DNA of 64,000 nt, taken from contig NZ_WUEK01000004.1 of NCBI RefSeq assembly GCF_009823805.1, positions 124,001 to 188,000 on the forward strand, read 5' to 3'. This DNA is from Nocardioides flavescens (GTDB taxonomy: Bacteria; Actinomycetota; Actinomycetes; Propionibacteriales; Nocardioidaceae). A model generated the notes under the pieces. It did no database searches. It worked only from the letters and a program-made list of their open reading frames with translations, and was not told the DNA's origin. The first letter of the stretch is position 1. Every line of letters begins with the position of its first letter. Positions 45,793 through 55,330 of the stretch are shown piece by piece. The position numbers and the translations under genes are program-made.

Positions 45793-46863
45793 ATGGCCGG
45801 GTCCCTGAAGGAGCGCCTCACCGATCGCGTCGAGCAGCTGCGCGAGGAGCGACCGTCCGTCGACCACGCGGTGCGCATGCAGCAGCACTACGGCGCGGCG
45901 AAGGCCGGCCAGCAGGCCGGCGCGGTGACCTACTTCGGCTTCCTGTCGTTCTTCCCGATCATGGCGCTGGCCTTCTTCCTCGTCGGCTACGTCGCCAAGG
46001 TCTACCCCGGCGCGCAGGACACCCTGGTCAGCGCGATCGACTCGATGCTGCCCGGCATCATCGGCACCCGCGACAACCAGATCCAGCTCAGCGACATCCA
46101 GGACGCCGCGGGAGCGGTGGGGCTGATCGGTCTCGCCGGTGTCCTCTACTCCGGCCTGGGGTGGCTCTCGGCGCTGCGCGACGCGCTCATCGCGGTCTTC
46201 GACCTGCCCCAGCGCGAGCAGCCGAGCTTCGTGAAGGGCAAGCTGCGCGACCTGGTCACGCTCGCCATCATCGGCACCGTCCTGCTCGTCGCCGTCGCCG
46301 TCTCGGGCTTCGTCTCGGGCTTCTCCGGCGACCTGCTCGCGTGGCTGGGGCTCAGCACCGCGCTCGGGTGGCTCGTCACCCTGCTCACGATCGCGTTCGG
46401 CCTCGCCGCCAACACGGTGTTGTTCTTCGCGATGTTCCGCCTGCTCGCCGCGCCCGACATCCCGGTCCGGGCCATGCTGTCGGGAGCCCTGCTCGGCGCG
46501 GTCGGCTTCGAGGTGCTCAAGCAGATCTCCGGCCTGCTGATCCGCTCGACGCAGGGGCAGCCGGCGTTCCAGGTCTTCGGCCTCGCGCTGATCCTGCTCG
46601 TCTGGATCAACTACTTCTCCCGCGTCACCCTGTACGCCGCCGCGTGGGCCTGGACCGACCCGCTCGCGCGCGAGCAGCGCATCACCGAGCCCTCCGAGCC
46701 CGTCCAGGGCCCCGCCAGCCCCTCGCTCGACCACCTCCGGGACACCGCCGAGGGGGAGACGCCGGCGAGCCGCAAGGGCGCGCTCGCGGCCGGCGCCGCG
46801 CTCGGAGCCGCCGGGGCCGCGGCCGCCGCCGCGGTCGCCAAGGCGCGCAAGGACGGCGCCTGA
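45793..46863 (+). CDS. YihY/BrkB-family inner membrane protein
   Basis: 356 residues, ATG start. Six helices with the family features AGQQAGAVTYFGFLSFFPIM near the N terminus and LLILVWINYFSRVTLYAAA-like segment near the C terminus. Once called RNase BN in error; the family is now regarded as membrane proteins of uncertain, perhaps export, function. A long Ala-rich C-terminal tail follows. Starts 19 bp after the 2H gene. Confidence 0.92.
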   Translation: MAGSLKERLTDRVEQLREERPSVDHAVRMQQHYGAAKAGQQAGAVTYFGFLSFFPIMALAFFLVGYVAKVYPGAQDTLVSAIDSMLPGIIGTRDNQIQLSDIQDAAGAVGLIGLAGVLYSGLGWLSALRDALIAVFDLPQREQPSFVKGKLRDLVTLAIIGTVLLVAVAVSGFVSGFSGDLLAWLGLSTALGWLVTLLTIAFGLAANTVLFFAMFRLLAAPDIPVRAMLSGALLGAVGFEVLKQISGLLIRSTQGQPAFQVFGLALILLVWINYFSRVTLYAAAWAWTDPLAREQRITEPSEPVQGPASPSLDHLRDTAEGETPASRKGALAAGAALGAAGAAAAAAVAKARKDGA

Positions 46864-46896
46864 CGGCGGGTGGGGCGGCCTCCGTAGGCTGGAGGC

Positions 46897-47118
46897 ATGC
46901 AGATGCAGCGACGTCACGGCTGGCTCCTGCTCGCCGTGGCCGCCTGGAACGTCATCACCTTCGGCAACTTCGCCAAGAACCTCTACAGCGCCTACGAGTC
47001 GGGTGAGGACCGTGCGACCGGCTACTGGGTCGCCCACACCGTCCTGATCGTCGTCAACGTCCTCATCGCGGCCGTCCTCGGCCGTCTGGGCGTGAGGATC
47101 CTCCGCTCCCGCGACTGA
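46897..47118 (+). CDS. SCO4848-family small membrane protein
   Basis: 73 residues with two helices (WLLLAVAAWNVITFGNFAKN and AHTVLIVVNVLIAAVLGRLG). The WNVITFGNFAKNLY and GYWVAHTVLIVVN blocks are typical of the actinobacterial SCO4848 family, whose genes tend to lie close to the sdh operon, as here. Function unknown. Confidence 0.85.
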   Translation: MQMQRRHGWLLLAVAAWNVITFGNFAKNLYSAYESGEDRATGYWVAHTVLIVVNVLIAAVLGRLGVRILRSRD

Positions 47119-47146
47119 CGCCTGCTGCGGCGCTCCTGGACGGCTC

Positions 47147-47330
47147 GGTGGTCGGGAAGGACGAAGTCCTGTCTCGAAACCACTGTCCGGGTCGAGTGGT
47201 TTCGAGACGGTCGTTGCACGACCTCCTCAACCATCGGCGTCGGTGGTCGGGAAGGACGAAGTCCTGTCTCGAAACCACTCTCGCCGCGGGTGGTCTCGAG
47301 ACGGTCGTCGCACGACCTCCTCGACCAGCC
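47147..47330. repeat. GGTTTCGAGACGG element, copy C (one and a half to two units)
   Basis: Arms GTCCTGTCTCGAAACCACT (47166 and 47260) alternate with GTGGTTTCGAGACGGTCGTT (47195) and a GGTGGTCTCGAGACGG version (47289), each followed by GCACGACCTCCTC(A/G)ACCA. Lies between convergent genes SCO4848-like and sdhB, so it may contribute to termination. Confidence 0.88.
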
Positions 47331-47396
47331 GGGGAACGACGAAGCGCCCGCCCCCACGAGGGGGACGGGCGCTGCGGCGCCGAGGTCAGCTGACGG

Positions 47397-48137
47397 TCAC
47401 CGACCGTGGCGCAGGGCGGTGCGCAGGTCGGAGTTGAGCCGGGAGATGACGTCGAGCGGGATGCCCTTGGGGCAGGCGGCGGTGCACTCGCCGATGTTGG
47501 TGCAGCCACCGAAGCCCTCGTGGTCGTGCTGGCCGACCATGTTGACGACGCGTTGGTCGCGCTCGGCCTGACCCTGCGGGAGCTCGCTGAGGTGGGTGAT
47601 CTTGGCGCCCAGGAACAGTGAGGCGGAGCCGTTGGGACAGGCCGCGACGCAGGCGCCGCAGCCGATGCAGGTGGCGACGTCGAACGCGCGGTCGGCGTTG
47701 GGCTTCGGCACGGGTACGGCGTGCGCGTCGGGGGCGGCGCCGGTGTTGACCGAGACGTAGCCGCCGGAGGCGATCAGGCGGTCGAAGGCGCTGCGGTCGA
47801 CCATCAGGTCCTTGAGGACCGGGAAGGGGTCGGCGCGCCACGGCTCCACGACGATCTCGTCGCCGTCCTTGAACGAGCGCATGTGCAGCTGGCAGCTCGT
47901 CGTGACCTCGGGGCCGTGGGCCTGCCCGTTGATCATCAGGCCGCACGAGCCGCAGATGCCCTCCCGGCAGTCGGACTCGAACACGACGGGCTCCTCGCCC
48001 TTGCCGATGAGGTCCTCGTTGAGGACGTCCAGCATCTCGAGGAACGACATGTCCTCGGAGGCCTCGACCTGGTAGCTGACCAGCTCACCCTCGACAGCGG
48101 GGCTGTCCTGGCGCCAGACCTTCAGGTTGATGATCAC
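47397..48137 (-). CDS. sdhB: Succinate dehydrogenase iron-sulfur subunit
   Basis: 246 residues from a GTG at 48137 overlapping the sdhA stop (GTGA). The [2Fe-2S] ligands are in [19 protein letters not shown] and the following TTSCQL. The [4Fe-4S]/[3Fe-4S] ligands are in [14 protein letters not shown] and [18 protein letters not shown]. It passes electrons from SdhA to the membrane subunit. Last gene of sdhCAB. Confidence 0.95.
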   Translation of the reverse strand: MIINLKVWRQDSPAVEGELVSYQVEASEDMSFLEMLDVLNEDLIGKGEEPVVFESDCREGICGSCGLMINGQAHGPEVTTSCQLHMRSFKDGDEIVVEPWRADPFPVLKDLMVDRSAFDRLIASGGYVSVNTGAAPDAHAVPVPKPNADRAFDVATCIGCGACVAACPNGSASLFLGAKITHLSELPQGQAERDQRVVNMVGQHDHEGFGGCTNIGECTAACPKGIPLDVISRLNSDLRTALRHGR

Positions 48138-50173
48138 TTGTAGCTCCGCTGCTTCATCTCGGTGAACTCGTAGTTGAGGTGCTCCTTGTGCAGCACCGGC
48201 GGGAGCGACTCCCCGTCCTCGCCCTGTCCGGGCCAGGCCCAGGCGGCGACGTAGGCGTACTGGTCGTCGTGGCGCAGCGCCTCGCCGTCCTCGGTCTGCG
48301 ACTCGCCGCGGAAGTGCCCGCCGCACGACTCGCGCCGGTTGAGGGCGTCGATGCACATCAGCTCGCCGAGCTCGAAGAAGTCGGCCACGCGACCGGCCTT
48401 CTCCAGCGACTGGTTGATGTTCTCCCCGCTGCCCAGCACGCGCACGTTGCGGTGGAAGTCCTGGCGCAGCGTGCGGATGAGGTCGATGGCCTTGCGCAGG
48501 CCGTCCGCGGTGCGCTCCATCCCGCAGTACTCCCACATGATGTTGCCGAGCTCGCGGTGGTAGGAGTCGACGCTGCGGGTGCCGTTGGTGCTGAGGAACT
48601 TGTCGACGCGCTCGCGGACCGCCTGCTGGGCCTCGACGACGGCCGGGTGGTCCTCGGCGATCTTCTCGAACGGGCTGGCCGAGAGGTAGTCGCGGATGGT
48701 GTTGGGCAGGACGAAGTAGCCGTCGGCGAGGCCCTGCATCAGCGCCGAGGCGCCGAGGCGGTTGGCCCCGTGGTCGGAGAAGTTGGCCTCACCGGTCACG
48801 AACAGCCCGGGGATCGTGGACTGCAGGTCGTAGTCGACCCACAGGCCGCCCATGACGTAGTGCACGGCCGGGTAGATGCGCATCGGGACCTGGTAGGGGT
48901 CCTCGCCCGTGATCCGGGCGTACATGTCGAACAGGTTGCCGTACTTCGCCTCGATGGCCGGGCGGCCGAGCCGCTCCATCGCGTCGGCGAAGTCGAGGTA
49001 GACACCACGGCGCACACCCTCGACCTCGGGACCGACGCCGCGGCCCTCGTCGCAGACGTTCTTGGCCTGGCGAGAGGCGATGTCGCGCGGGACCAGGTTG
49101 CCGAACGCCGGGTAGATCCGCTCCAGGTAGTAGTCGCGGTCCTCCTCGGGGATGTCGCGCGGGTCCTTGTCGCAGTCGGCCTTCTTCTTCGGCACCCAGA
49201 TGCGACCGTCGTTGCGCAGCGACTCCGACATCAGCGTCAGCTTCGACTGGTGCGTGCCCGTGACCGGGATGCAGGTCGGGTGGATCTGCGTGTAGCAGGG
49301 GTTGGCCATGAGGGCGCCCTTGCGGTGGGCGCGCCAGCTCGCGGTGACGTTGGAGTTCATCGCGTTGGTGGAGAGGTAGAAGACGTTGCCGTAGCCGCCG
49401 CTGGCCAGCACGACGACGTCGGCCAGGTGCGTCTCGATCTCACCGCTCACCAGGTCGCGGGCGATGATGCCGCGCGCGCGACCGTCGACGACGATCAGCT
49501 CGAGCATCTCGTGGCGGGTGTAGCAGTGGACCGTGCCGGCGGCGATCTGGCGCTCGAGCGCCTGATAGGCGCCGAGCAGCAGCTGCTGGCCCGTCTGGCC
49601 GCGGGCGTAGAAGGTGCGCGAGACCTGCACGCCACCGAACGAGCGGTTGTCGAGCAGGCCGCCGTACTCGCGGGCGAACGGGACGCCCTGCGCGACGCAC
49701 TGGTCGATGATGTTCACGCTGACCTCGGCCAGCCGGTAGACGTTTGACTCGCGCGAGCGGTAGTCGCCGCCCTTGATCGTGTCGTAGAAGAGCCGGTGGA
49801 CCGAGTCGCCGTCGCCCTTGTAGTTCTTGGCGGCGTTGATGCCGCCCTGCGCGGCGATCGAGTGCGCGCGCCGGGGCGAGTCCTGGTAGCAGAAGCTCTT
49901 GACGACGTAGCCGGCCTCGCCCATCGTCGCCGCGGCCGAGGCGCCGGCCAGGCCGGTGCCGACGATGATCGCCGAGACCTTGCGGCGGTTGGCCGGGTTG
50001 ACGATCTTGGCGTCGAACTGGCGGGTGCTCCAGCGCTCCGCGAGGGGACCGCCGGGCGCCTTGGTGTCGGCGATCGGCTCGCCGTCGACGTAGTAGCCGG
50101 CGGCGTCGTCGTGCTGCTCGTCGCTGCCCTGCACGATGCCGTCAGGGGTCGTGGTGCGGTGTGCGTCGGTCAT
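48134..50173 (-). CDS. sdhA: Succinate dehydrogenase flavoprotein subunit
   Basis: 679 residues, ATG at 50173 within the sdhC stop (ATGA). FAD-binding [21 protein letters not shown], covalent-FAD His region [18 protein letters not shown], and the later [20 protein letters not shown] and [20 protein letters not shown] blocks. It oxidises succinate to fumarate in the membrane-bound complex II. It has ~55 extra N-terminal residues relative to the FAD motif, usual for the type with a single five-helix anchor. Confidence 0.96.
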   Translation of the reverse strand: MTDAHRTTTPDGIVQGSDEQHDDAAGYYVDGEPIADTKAPGGPLAERWSTRQFDAKIVNPANRRKVSAIIVGTGLAGASAAATMGEAGYVVKSFCYQDSPRRAHSIAAQGGINAAKNYKGDGDSVHRLFYDTIKGGDYRSRESNVYRLAEVSVNIIDQCVAQGVPFAREYGGLLDNRSFGGVQVSRTFYARGQTGQQLLLGAYQALERQIAAGTVHCYTRHEMLELIVVDGRARGIIARDLVSGEIETHLADVVVLASGGYGNVFYLSTNAMNSNVTASWRAHRKGALMANPCYTQIHPTCIPVTGTHQSKLTLMSESLRNDGRIWVPKKKADCDKDPRDIPEEDRDYYLERIYPAFGNLVPRDIASRQAKNVCDEGRGVGPEVEGVRRGVYLDFADAMERLGRPAIEAKYGNLFDMYARITGEDPYQVPMRIYPAVHYVMGGLWVDYDLQSTIPGLFVTGEANFSDHGANRLGASALMQGLADGYFVLPNTIRDYLSASPFEKIAEDHPAVVEAQQAVRERVDKFLSTNGTRSVDSYHRELGNIMWEYCGMERTADGLRKAIDLIRTLRQDFHRNVRVLGSGENINQSLEKAGRVADFFELGELMCIDALNRRESCGGHFRGESQTEDGEALRHDDQYAYVAAWAWPGQGEDGESLPPVLHKEHLNYEFTEMKQRSYK

Positions 50174-50892
50174 GAGATGACTCCGAAGAGGGTGAAGATC
50201 GGCACGAGCGAGAACCCGCCGGCGACCACGACGGCGAGGGTGATGCCGGCCAGGTTGGCGGTGCGCCGGGACCGGGCCGAGTTCGTGAGGCCGAGCGTCT
50301 GCGAGGCACTCCAGGTGCCGTGGCGCAGGTGCATGCCGAGGGCGACCATCGCGACGAGGTAGATGAGCGTCAGCCACCACACCTCGAAGGTGTCGACCAG
50401 CAGGTCGTAGGGGTCGTTGGTGGGCCCGCCCTGGGGGTTGACCTTGCCGATGCTGAAGTTGAGCAGGTGCCAGACCAGGAACAGCAGGATGGTGAGCCCG
50501 CCCCAGCGCATGGTGCGCGAGGAGAGCGTGCTGGAGCGGTACTTGCGCACGGCGTACTTGTGCTGGCGCGCGCTGCTCGCCCGCTTCCACAGCAGGACCG
50601 CGCTGGTCACGTGGACCACGAGCGAGGCGATCAGCCCCACGCGGATGATCCACAGCAGACCGCCGTAGGGGAGCACGGGCTCACCCAGGGTGCGCAGGTG
50701 GTGGGCGTAGTCGTTGAACGCGTCGTGCCCGGCGAACGCCTTGAGGTTGCCGTACATGTGCCCCAGGACGAAGGCGATGAAGATGAGGCCGGAGACGGCC
50801 ATCGCGAGCTTCAGCGCGATCGTCGTGCGGGCCGCGTGGGCCCCGCTCACGAGGGTGCGGGTCTGGTCTGGACTCGGACGTGTGGTCGCCAC
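50170..50892 (-). CDS. sdhC: Succinate dehydrogenase cytochrome b subunit
   Basis: 240 residues from the GTG at 50892 ([15 protein letters not shown]). Five transmembrane helices with His residues at heme-ligand-like positions ([58 protein letters not shown]). This is the single-anchor di-heme type used with menaquinone. A -10 box lies seven bases upstream, so the mRNA may be leaderless. First gene of sdhCAB. Confidence 0.93.
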   Translation of the reverse strand: MATTRPSPDQTRTLVSGAHAARTTIALKLAMAVSGLIFIAFVLGHMYGNLKAFAGHDAFNDYAHHLRTLGEPVLPYGGLLWIIRVGLIASLVVHVTSAVLLWKRASSARQHKYAVRKYRSSTLSSRTMRWGGLTILLFLVWHLLNFSIGKVNPQGGPTNDPYDLLVDTFEVWWLTLIYLVAMVALGMHLRHGTWSASQTLGLTNSARSRRTANLAGITLAVVVAGGFSLVPIFTLFGVIS

Positions 50893-50899
50893 GGTCAGA

Positions 50900-50905
50900 A
50901 CGCTA
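50900..50905 (-). promoter_or_regulatory. -10 box of sdhCAB, probably leaderless
   Basis: On the minus strand TAGCGT lies seven bases before the sdhC GTG, so transcription would begin at or next to the start codon. A weak -35-like TCGGAC precedes it. Leaderless mRNAs are common in actinobacteria. Confidence 0.4.
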
Positions 50906-51077
50906 CTCTCGCGGGGCGTGCGAGTCCGATCGACGAGGCAGTGAGGCATCCCACGGGTGTGACGTACGTCGCACTGGCTTGCCTCATGCGTGGGCGGTAC
51001 CCGATCGCCGCGAGTTGGCGAACCCCGGCCGGTCCCGGCACCCTGGTCGCACCGTGACCTGAGGAGCCGGGTCGGAT

Positions 51078-51872
51078 GTGGGGGACATCATGCGGGGGGA
51101 CCCGAGCGCGCGCACTGCGCCCGGTCGCGGCGGACGCGACGGACGACCGGCGGCCGGGTGGTACCCGGACTACGCCGCTCCGTCGGGCCACGAGCGCTAC
51201 TGGGACGGCGAGGCCTGGACCGAGCTGACGCGCGCAGCGAGACCGGTGGGCGCGGCGTCGACCGAGGAGCCCCGAGCGGGAGCGGCCTCGATCACGCGGG
51301 CGCGCCTCGCGATGAGTGCGGTCTCGCCGCGCGGCGTCGGGGTCGCACTGATCGTGCTGGCCGTGCTGGTCGGCGTGCTCGTGCTCGTCGAGCGCGACTC
51401 GCGGGACTCCGAGGGCGAGGGGGCCGCCCAGACCGTGTCGCAGCCCGCCGACGGGGCCGCGTCGCCGGACGCGGGAACGAACGGGGGAGACGAGGGCGCG
51501 ACGCCGTCGGCCGACCCCGGAGACGGCGCGCCCGGCCGCACCTTCGAGGTCGCCGAGGTCTCGGACCCGCTGACCCTCGTGCTCACCAACGACGTGGCCG
51601 TGCGCCTGGTGGGCGTCGATGCCCCGGTCGGGGCCTGCGCCGCCGAGGCGCTCGCCGTGATGGACGAGCTCGTGCAGGGGCGCGACGTCGTGCTGGTCCG
51701 CCGCGGGCCCGACCGCGACGCCGAGGGCCATCTGCTGCGCTACGTCGAGCGCGACGGTGTCGACGTCGGGATGCGACTCATCCAGCGGGGCGTGGCCACG
51801 GCCTCGGCCGAGGCGCACGCGCGCGGTGCGATCTACCGGCGCGTAGGCGCCCGGGCGACCCCCGCCTGCTGA
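51078..51872 (+). CDS. DUF2510-TM-nuclease-like fusion protein
   Basis: 264 residues from a GTG with GAGGAG upstream. A DUF2510 motif (AAGWYPDYAAPSGHERYWDG, then EAWTELTR) near residues 25-55 is followed by one helix (GVALIVLAVLVGVLVLV), a Gly/Asp/Ala linker and a C-terminal staphylococcal-nuclease-like (SNc) domain (VRLVGVDAPVGACAAEAL, DAEGHLLRYVERDG). Catalytic Glu and second Arg of SNc seem lost (VDAPV for IDTPE, EGHLL for YGRLL). It is probably a binding rather than cutting domain outside the cell. Confidence 0.78.
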   Translation: MGDIMRGDPSARTAPGRGGRDGRPAAGWYPDYAAPSGHERYWDGEAWTELTRAARPVGAASTEEPRAGAASITRARLAMSAVSPRGVGVALIVLAVLVGVLVLVERDSRDSEGEGAAQTVSQPADGAASPDAGTNGGDEGATPSADPGDGAPGRTFEVAEVSDPLTLVLTNDVAVRLVGVDAPVGACAAEALAVMDELVQGRDVVLVRRGPDRDAEGHLLRYVERDGVDVGMRLIQRGVATASAEAHARGAIYRRVGARATPAC

Positions 51873-51909
51873 CCCGCCTGCCGACCCGCCTGCCGACCCG
51901 GTGGTCCGC

Positions 51910-54900
51910 TCAGGGCGTGGGGTCGAGCGTGAGCCGCCTCGCGCCGTACGCCGTGAGCGTGGCCGCGGCGCCGGCCAGCGTGCCCTCGAGCTCGGCACGC
52001 TCGGCGGCACTCGGGCACGCACCGTCGCGCGCGGGCGGCTCGAGCCGCTCGGCGACGGCGGCGACGGTCGGGAGCCCGAGGTTGGCCGCCGCGCCCTTGA
52101 GGGTGTGCAGTCGCGCGGCGAGGTCCCCCGGGGCGGACCCCGCCGCGGCGTGCGCGACCTGCCCGGACAGCTCGGCGAAGGAGGAGAGCATCGCGGCGAC
52201 GTTCTGGGGACTGACGCCGTAGACGTCGAGGAAGGTGTCGAGCCGCTCGCGCACCTCGTCCTCGTCGACGAGCTGCACCACCTGCTCCTCCGGCCCCGCC
52301 GCGGGCCCTCCGGCCCGCTCCTCGGCCGGCTGCTCGTTCGGCTCCTCGGTCGGCTCCTCGGTCGGCTGCTCGGTGTCGCGGGGCCCGCCGCCCGCTGTCG
52401 CTCCGTCGTCGGCGGTGCCTCGACCGACCCAGTGGGCCAGGACCTCGGCGAGCAGGTCGCGATCGACCGGCTTGGTCAGGAAGTCGTCCATCCCCGCCTC
52501 GAGGCAGCGCTCCCGCTCGCCGGTCAGCGCGGCGGCGGTCATCGCGATGATCGGGGTGTGGCGCTCCTCGCCCTGCAGGGCCCGGACGGCCCGGGTGGCG
52601 TCGAAGCCGTCGATGACCGGCATCTGGCAGTCCATGAGCACCGCGTCGTAGCGGTCCGGGTTGCCCGCCATCCGCGACAGGCACACGGCACCGTTGCCGG
52701 CGATCTCGACCTCGTAGCCGAGTCGCGTCAGCATCCCCTCGGCGACGAGCTGGTTGATCTGGTTGTCCTCGACGACGAGGATCCGGCCGCGGTGCTCGGG
52801 GGTGCCGGCTCCCGCCCCGGAGTGCGGAGCCGCCAGCTCCACGTCCTCGGGGTCCTCGACGCCGGGGAGCAGGTCGACGAGGGTGTCGAAGAGCGCCGAC
52901 GGCAGGACGGGCGTCACGAGCCGGGGGTGGTCCGCCCGGCCGCTCGGCGGCTCGGTCGTCCAGCCGAGGTGGACCACGCGGCAGCCCCGCTCGCCGTGGC
53001 GCGCGAGCCCGGCGTCGAGGTCGGTGTCGGCGGCGAGCCCCTCGTCGACCACGACGACGTCGTACGCCGCCCCGTCGCGCAGCGCCCGGTCGAGGAGGGC
53101 CGTCGCGTCGGGGGCGGTGGTGGCCTCGTCGGTCGCGACCTTCCAGGCGCCGAGCTGATCGGCGAGCCCCGAGCAGACGCTCGCGCGGCTCGCCACGACG
53201 AGGGCCCGCAGCTCGTCGAGGACGTCCGTGTCGGGGACGGTCGTGGTGCCGGTGGCCTCGCCGAAGCGCATCGTGAACCAGAACGTCGTGCCGACCGGCT
53301 GGTCGGTGCTCACGCCGATCTCGCCGCCGGTGGCGGCGACGATCTGGGAGCTGATGGCGAGCCCGAGGCCGGTGCCGCCGAAGTGGCGCGTCGTCGAGCT
53401 GTCGGCCTGGGTGAAGGGCTCGAAGAGGCGCTCGGCGGCGTCGGGGGCGATGCCGATGCCGGTGTCGCGCACGTCGACGCGCACGGCTGACCCGGTCCAG
53501 CTCGCGCGGACGGAGACCTCGCCGGAGCGGGTGAACTTGACGGCGTTGGAGGCGAGGTTGGTGACCACCTGCCCGAAGCGCATCGAGTCCCCGCACACGA
53601 CCCGTGGGACGTCGGCGGCGTAGGAGACGACGAGGTCGAGGCCCTTCGCCCGCGCGGTGCCCGCGACGAGGCCGACACTCTGCTCGAGGACGTCGACGAG
53701 GTCGAAGTCGACCTCCTCGAGCTCGAGGTGCCCGGCCTCGATCTTCGACAGGTCGAGGACGTCGTTGACCAGGAGCAGCAGGTTGCGCCCGGCGCGGTCG
53801 ATGCCCTCGGCGAGGCGGGACTGACGCTCGTCGAGGTCCGCGTGGCGCAGCAGCTCCGTGAGCCCGATGACGCCGTTCAGGGGAGTGCGGATCTCGTGGC
53901 TCATCGTGGCGAGGAACTCCGACTTGGCCCGCGACGCGCGCAGCGCCTGGTCGCGCGCCTCGGAGAGCGCCCGGGCGGCCTCCTCGCGCTCGTCGAGCAG
54001 CGAGAGGTGGCCCAGCATCTGGGCGTAGAGGGCCCGGTCGGCCGCGCTGGGTGCCGTGCGGGCACCGGTGTCGCTGACGACCACCGCCGCGACCCGGTCG
54101 CCGCGCAGCGCGGGCCCCGCGAGCAGGACCGTGCCGCCCGGCGCCTGCGCCGTCTCGAAGCTCCGGGTCCGCCGGGCCCGGTCGGCGAGCCCCTTCGCCA
54201 CCTGGGCGAGCTCAGGGTCGATGTCGTCCTGGAGCGGGGCGTGGTAGAGCCGCTCGGGCTCGCGCGGGTGCGGGATCGAGGAGTAGAGGCCCACCCACCC
54301 GGAGTGCAGGCGGATGCGCCGGTCGATGCCCTCGTAGAGCTCGAGGAGGTTCTGGGCGCGGTTGGCGGCGCCGGAGAAGTCGGCGAGGAATTGCACGCCC
54401 TCGGTGTGCTCCTTGGACTGGGTCACGTCCTGCACCGTGCCGCGCACCCGGACCACCTCACCGTGGTCGCCGTGGTCGGGCACACCGCGGATGCGGAGCC
54501 AGGCCGCCCCCTCGAGGCCGTGGGGAGCATCCAGCAACCGCACCTCGACGTCGATCGGCACGCTGCGCTCGAGCAGCCTGGCGTACGCCGTGCGGAGGAT
54601 CTCGTGGTGGTCGGGGTGCACGATGCGGAAGAAGTCGCGCTCGGCACTGCCCTCCGGGGTCTGGTGCACCCGGCAGAGGCGGTAGGTCTCCTCAGACCAG
54701 GTCGCCTCACCGGTGCGCACGTCGAAGGCCCAGCTGCCGATCCGCGCCAGAGCCTGCAGCTCGGCGAACCTCTCGTCGCGGTGGATCAGCTCGTCGAGCA
54801 GCGCGCGCTGCTCGTCGTAGTCGCGGGCGCGGTAGAGGAACCCCTGCACCTCGCCGTCGTCGCCGACGACGGGGGAGTGGCTCAGCATCGTCCAGGTCGT

Positions 54901-55200
54901 GGTGCCGTCGGCCCGGTAGAGCTGGTAGGCGATGTTGGTGCGCGGCGCGGTGCCGAGGTGGCGGCGCACCAGGTGGTCGCGCAGGTCCCGCCGGCCCTGC
55001 TCGTCGAGCACGTCGTACGCCGACAGCGTGGTCATGTCGTCGGGACGCAGGCCGAGCATCTCGGCCATCCGCGCGTTGGCGTAGGTCGTGCGGCCCTCGT
55101 CGTCGAGCATCCACAGCCCGTCGGGCACGGCGTCGAGCAGCAGCGTCGCGTCCACCAGCGCCGGTGCGGGCGCGGTGGAGCCCCCCTCCGGACCCGTCAC
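51910..55200 (-). CDS. Hybrid sensor histidine kinase (PAS-PAS-GAF-HK-REC-REC-HPt)
   Basis: 1096 residues from the GTG at 55200. Order: two PAS domains (~20-260, the first with VPDGLWMLDDEGRTTYANAR), a GAF-like region (~280-400), HisKA (FLATMSHEIRTPLNGVIGL), HATPase_c (NLASNAVKFT, DTGIGIAP, GGTGLGLAI), a receiver-like segment lacking a clear phospho-Asp (VVVVDEGL), a true receiver (ILVVEDNQINQLVAEGML, Asp in AVLMDCQMPVIDG, Lys in FLTKPV) and a C-terminal HPt (ARLHTLKGAAANLGL with its His). There is no membrane segment, so it is a cytosolic phosphorelay sensor. No partner regulator lies beside it. Confidence 0.93.
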   Translation of the reverse strand: MTGPEGGSTAPAPALVDATLLLDAVPDGLWMLDDEGRTTYANARMAEMLGLRPDDMTTLSAYDVLDEQGRRDLRDHLVRRHLGTAPRTNIAYQLYRADGTTTWTMLSHSPVVGDDGEVQGFLYRARDYDEQRALLDELIHRDERFAELQALARIGSWAFDVRTGEATWSEETYRLCRVHQTPEGSAERDFFRIVHPDHHEILRTAYARLLERSVPIDVEVRLLDAPHGLEGAAWLRIRGVPDHGDHGEVVRVRGTVQDVTQSKEHTEGVQFLADFSGAANRAQNLLELYEGIDRRIRLHSGWVGLYSSIPHPREPERLYHAPLQDDIDPELAQVAKGLADRARRTRSFETAQAPGGTVLLAGPALRGDRVAAVVVSDTGARTAPSAADRALYAQMLGHLSLLDEREEAARALSEARDQALRASRAKSEFLATMSHEIRTPLNGVIGLTELLRHADLDERQSRLAEGIDRAGRNLLLLVNDVLDLSKIEAGHLELEEVDFDLVDVLEQSVGLVAGTARAKGLDLVVSYAADVPRVVCGDSMRFGQVVTNLASNAVKFTRSGEVSVRASWTGSAVRVDVRDTGIGIAPDAAERLFEPFTQADSSTTRHFGGTGLGLAISSQIVAATGGEIGVSTDQPVGTTFWFTMRFGEATGTTTVPDTDVLDELRALVVASRASVCSGLADQLGAWKVATDEATTAPDATALLDRALRDGAAYDVVVVDEGLAADTDLDAGLARHGERGCRVVHLGWTTEPPSGRADHPRLVTPVLPSALFDTLVDLLPGVEDPEDVELAAPHSGAGAGTPEHRGRILVVEDNQINQLVAEGMLTRLGYEVEIAGNGAVCLSRMAGNPDRYDAVLMDCQMPVIDGFDATRAVRALQGEERHTPIIAMTAAALTGERERCLEAGMDDFLTKPVDRDLLAEVLAHWVGRGTADDGATAGGGPRDTEQPTEEPTEEPNEQPAEERAGGPAAGPEEQVVQLVDEDEVRERLDTFLDVYGVSPQNVAAMLSSFAELSGQVAHAAAGSAPGDLAARLHTLKGAAANLGLPTVAAVAERLEPPARDGACPSAAERAELEGTLAGAAATLTAYGARRLTLDPTP

Positions 55201-55330
55201 CCGACCATCTTCACGGCTGGGCGCCGGTCGCGGGGGCAAGACGCGGCAATCCGGTCCGAGCGGCTGAGGTGGCGTCCGGAAAATGTCACAGTCCGTGGCC
55301 GCGCCGAGGGTGCCCTCCTAGGTTGTCCTC

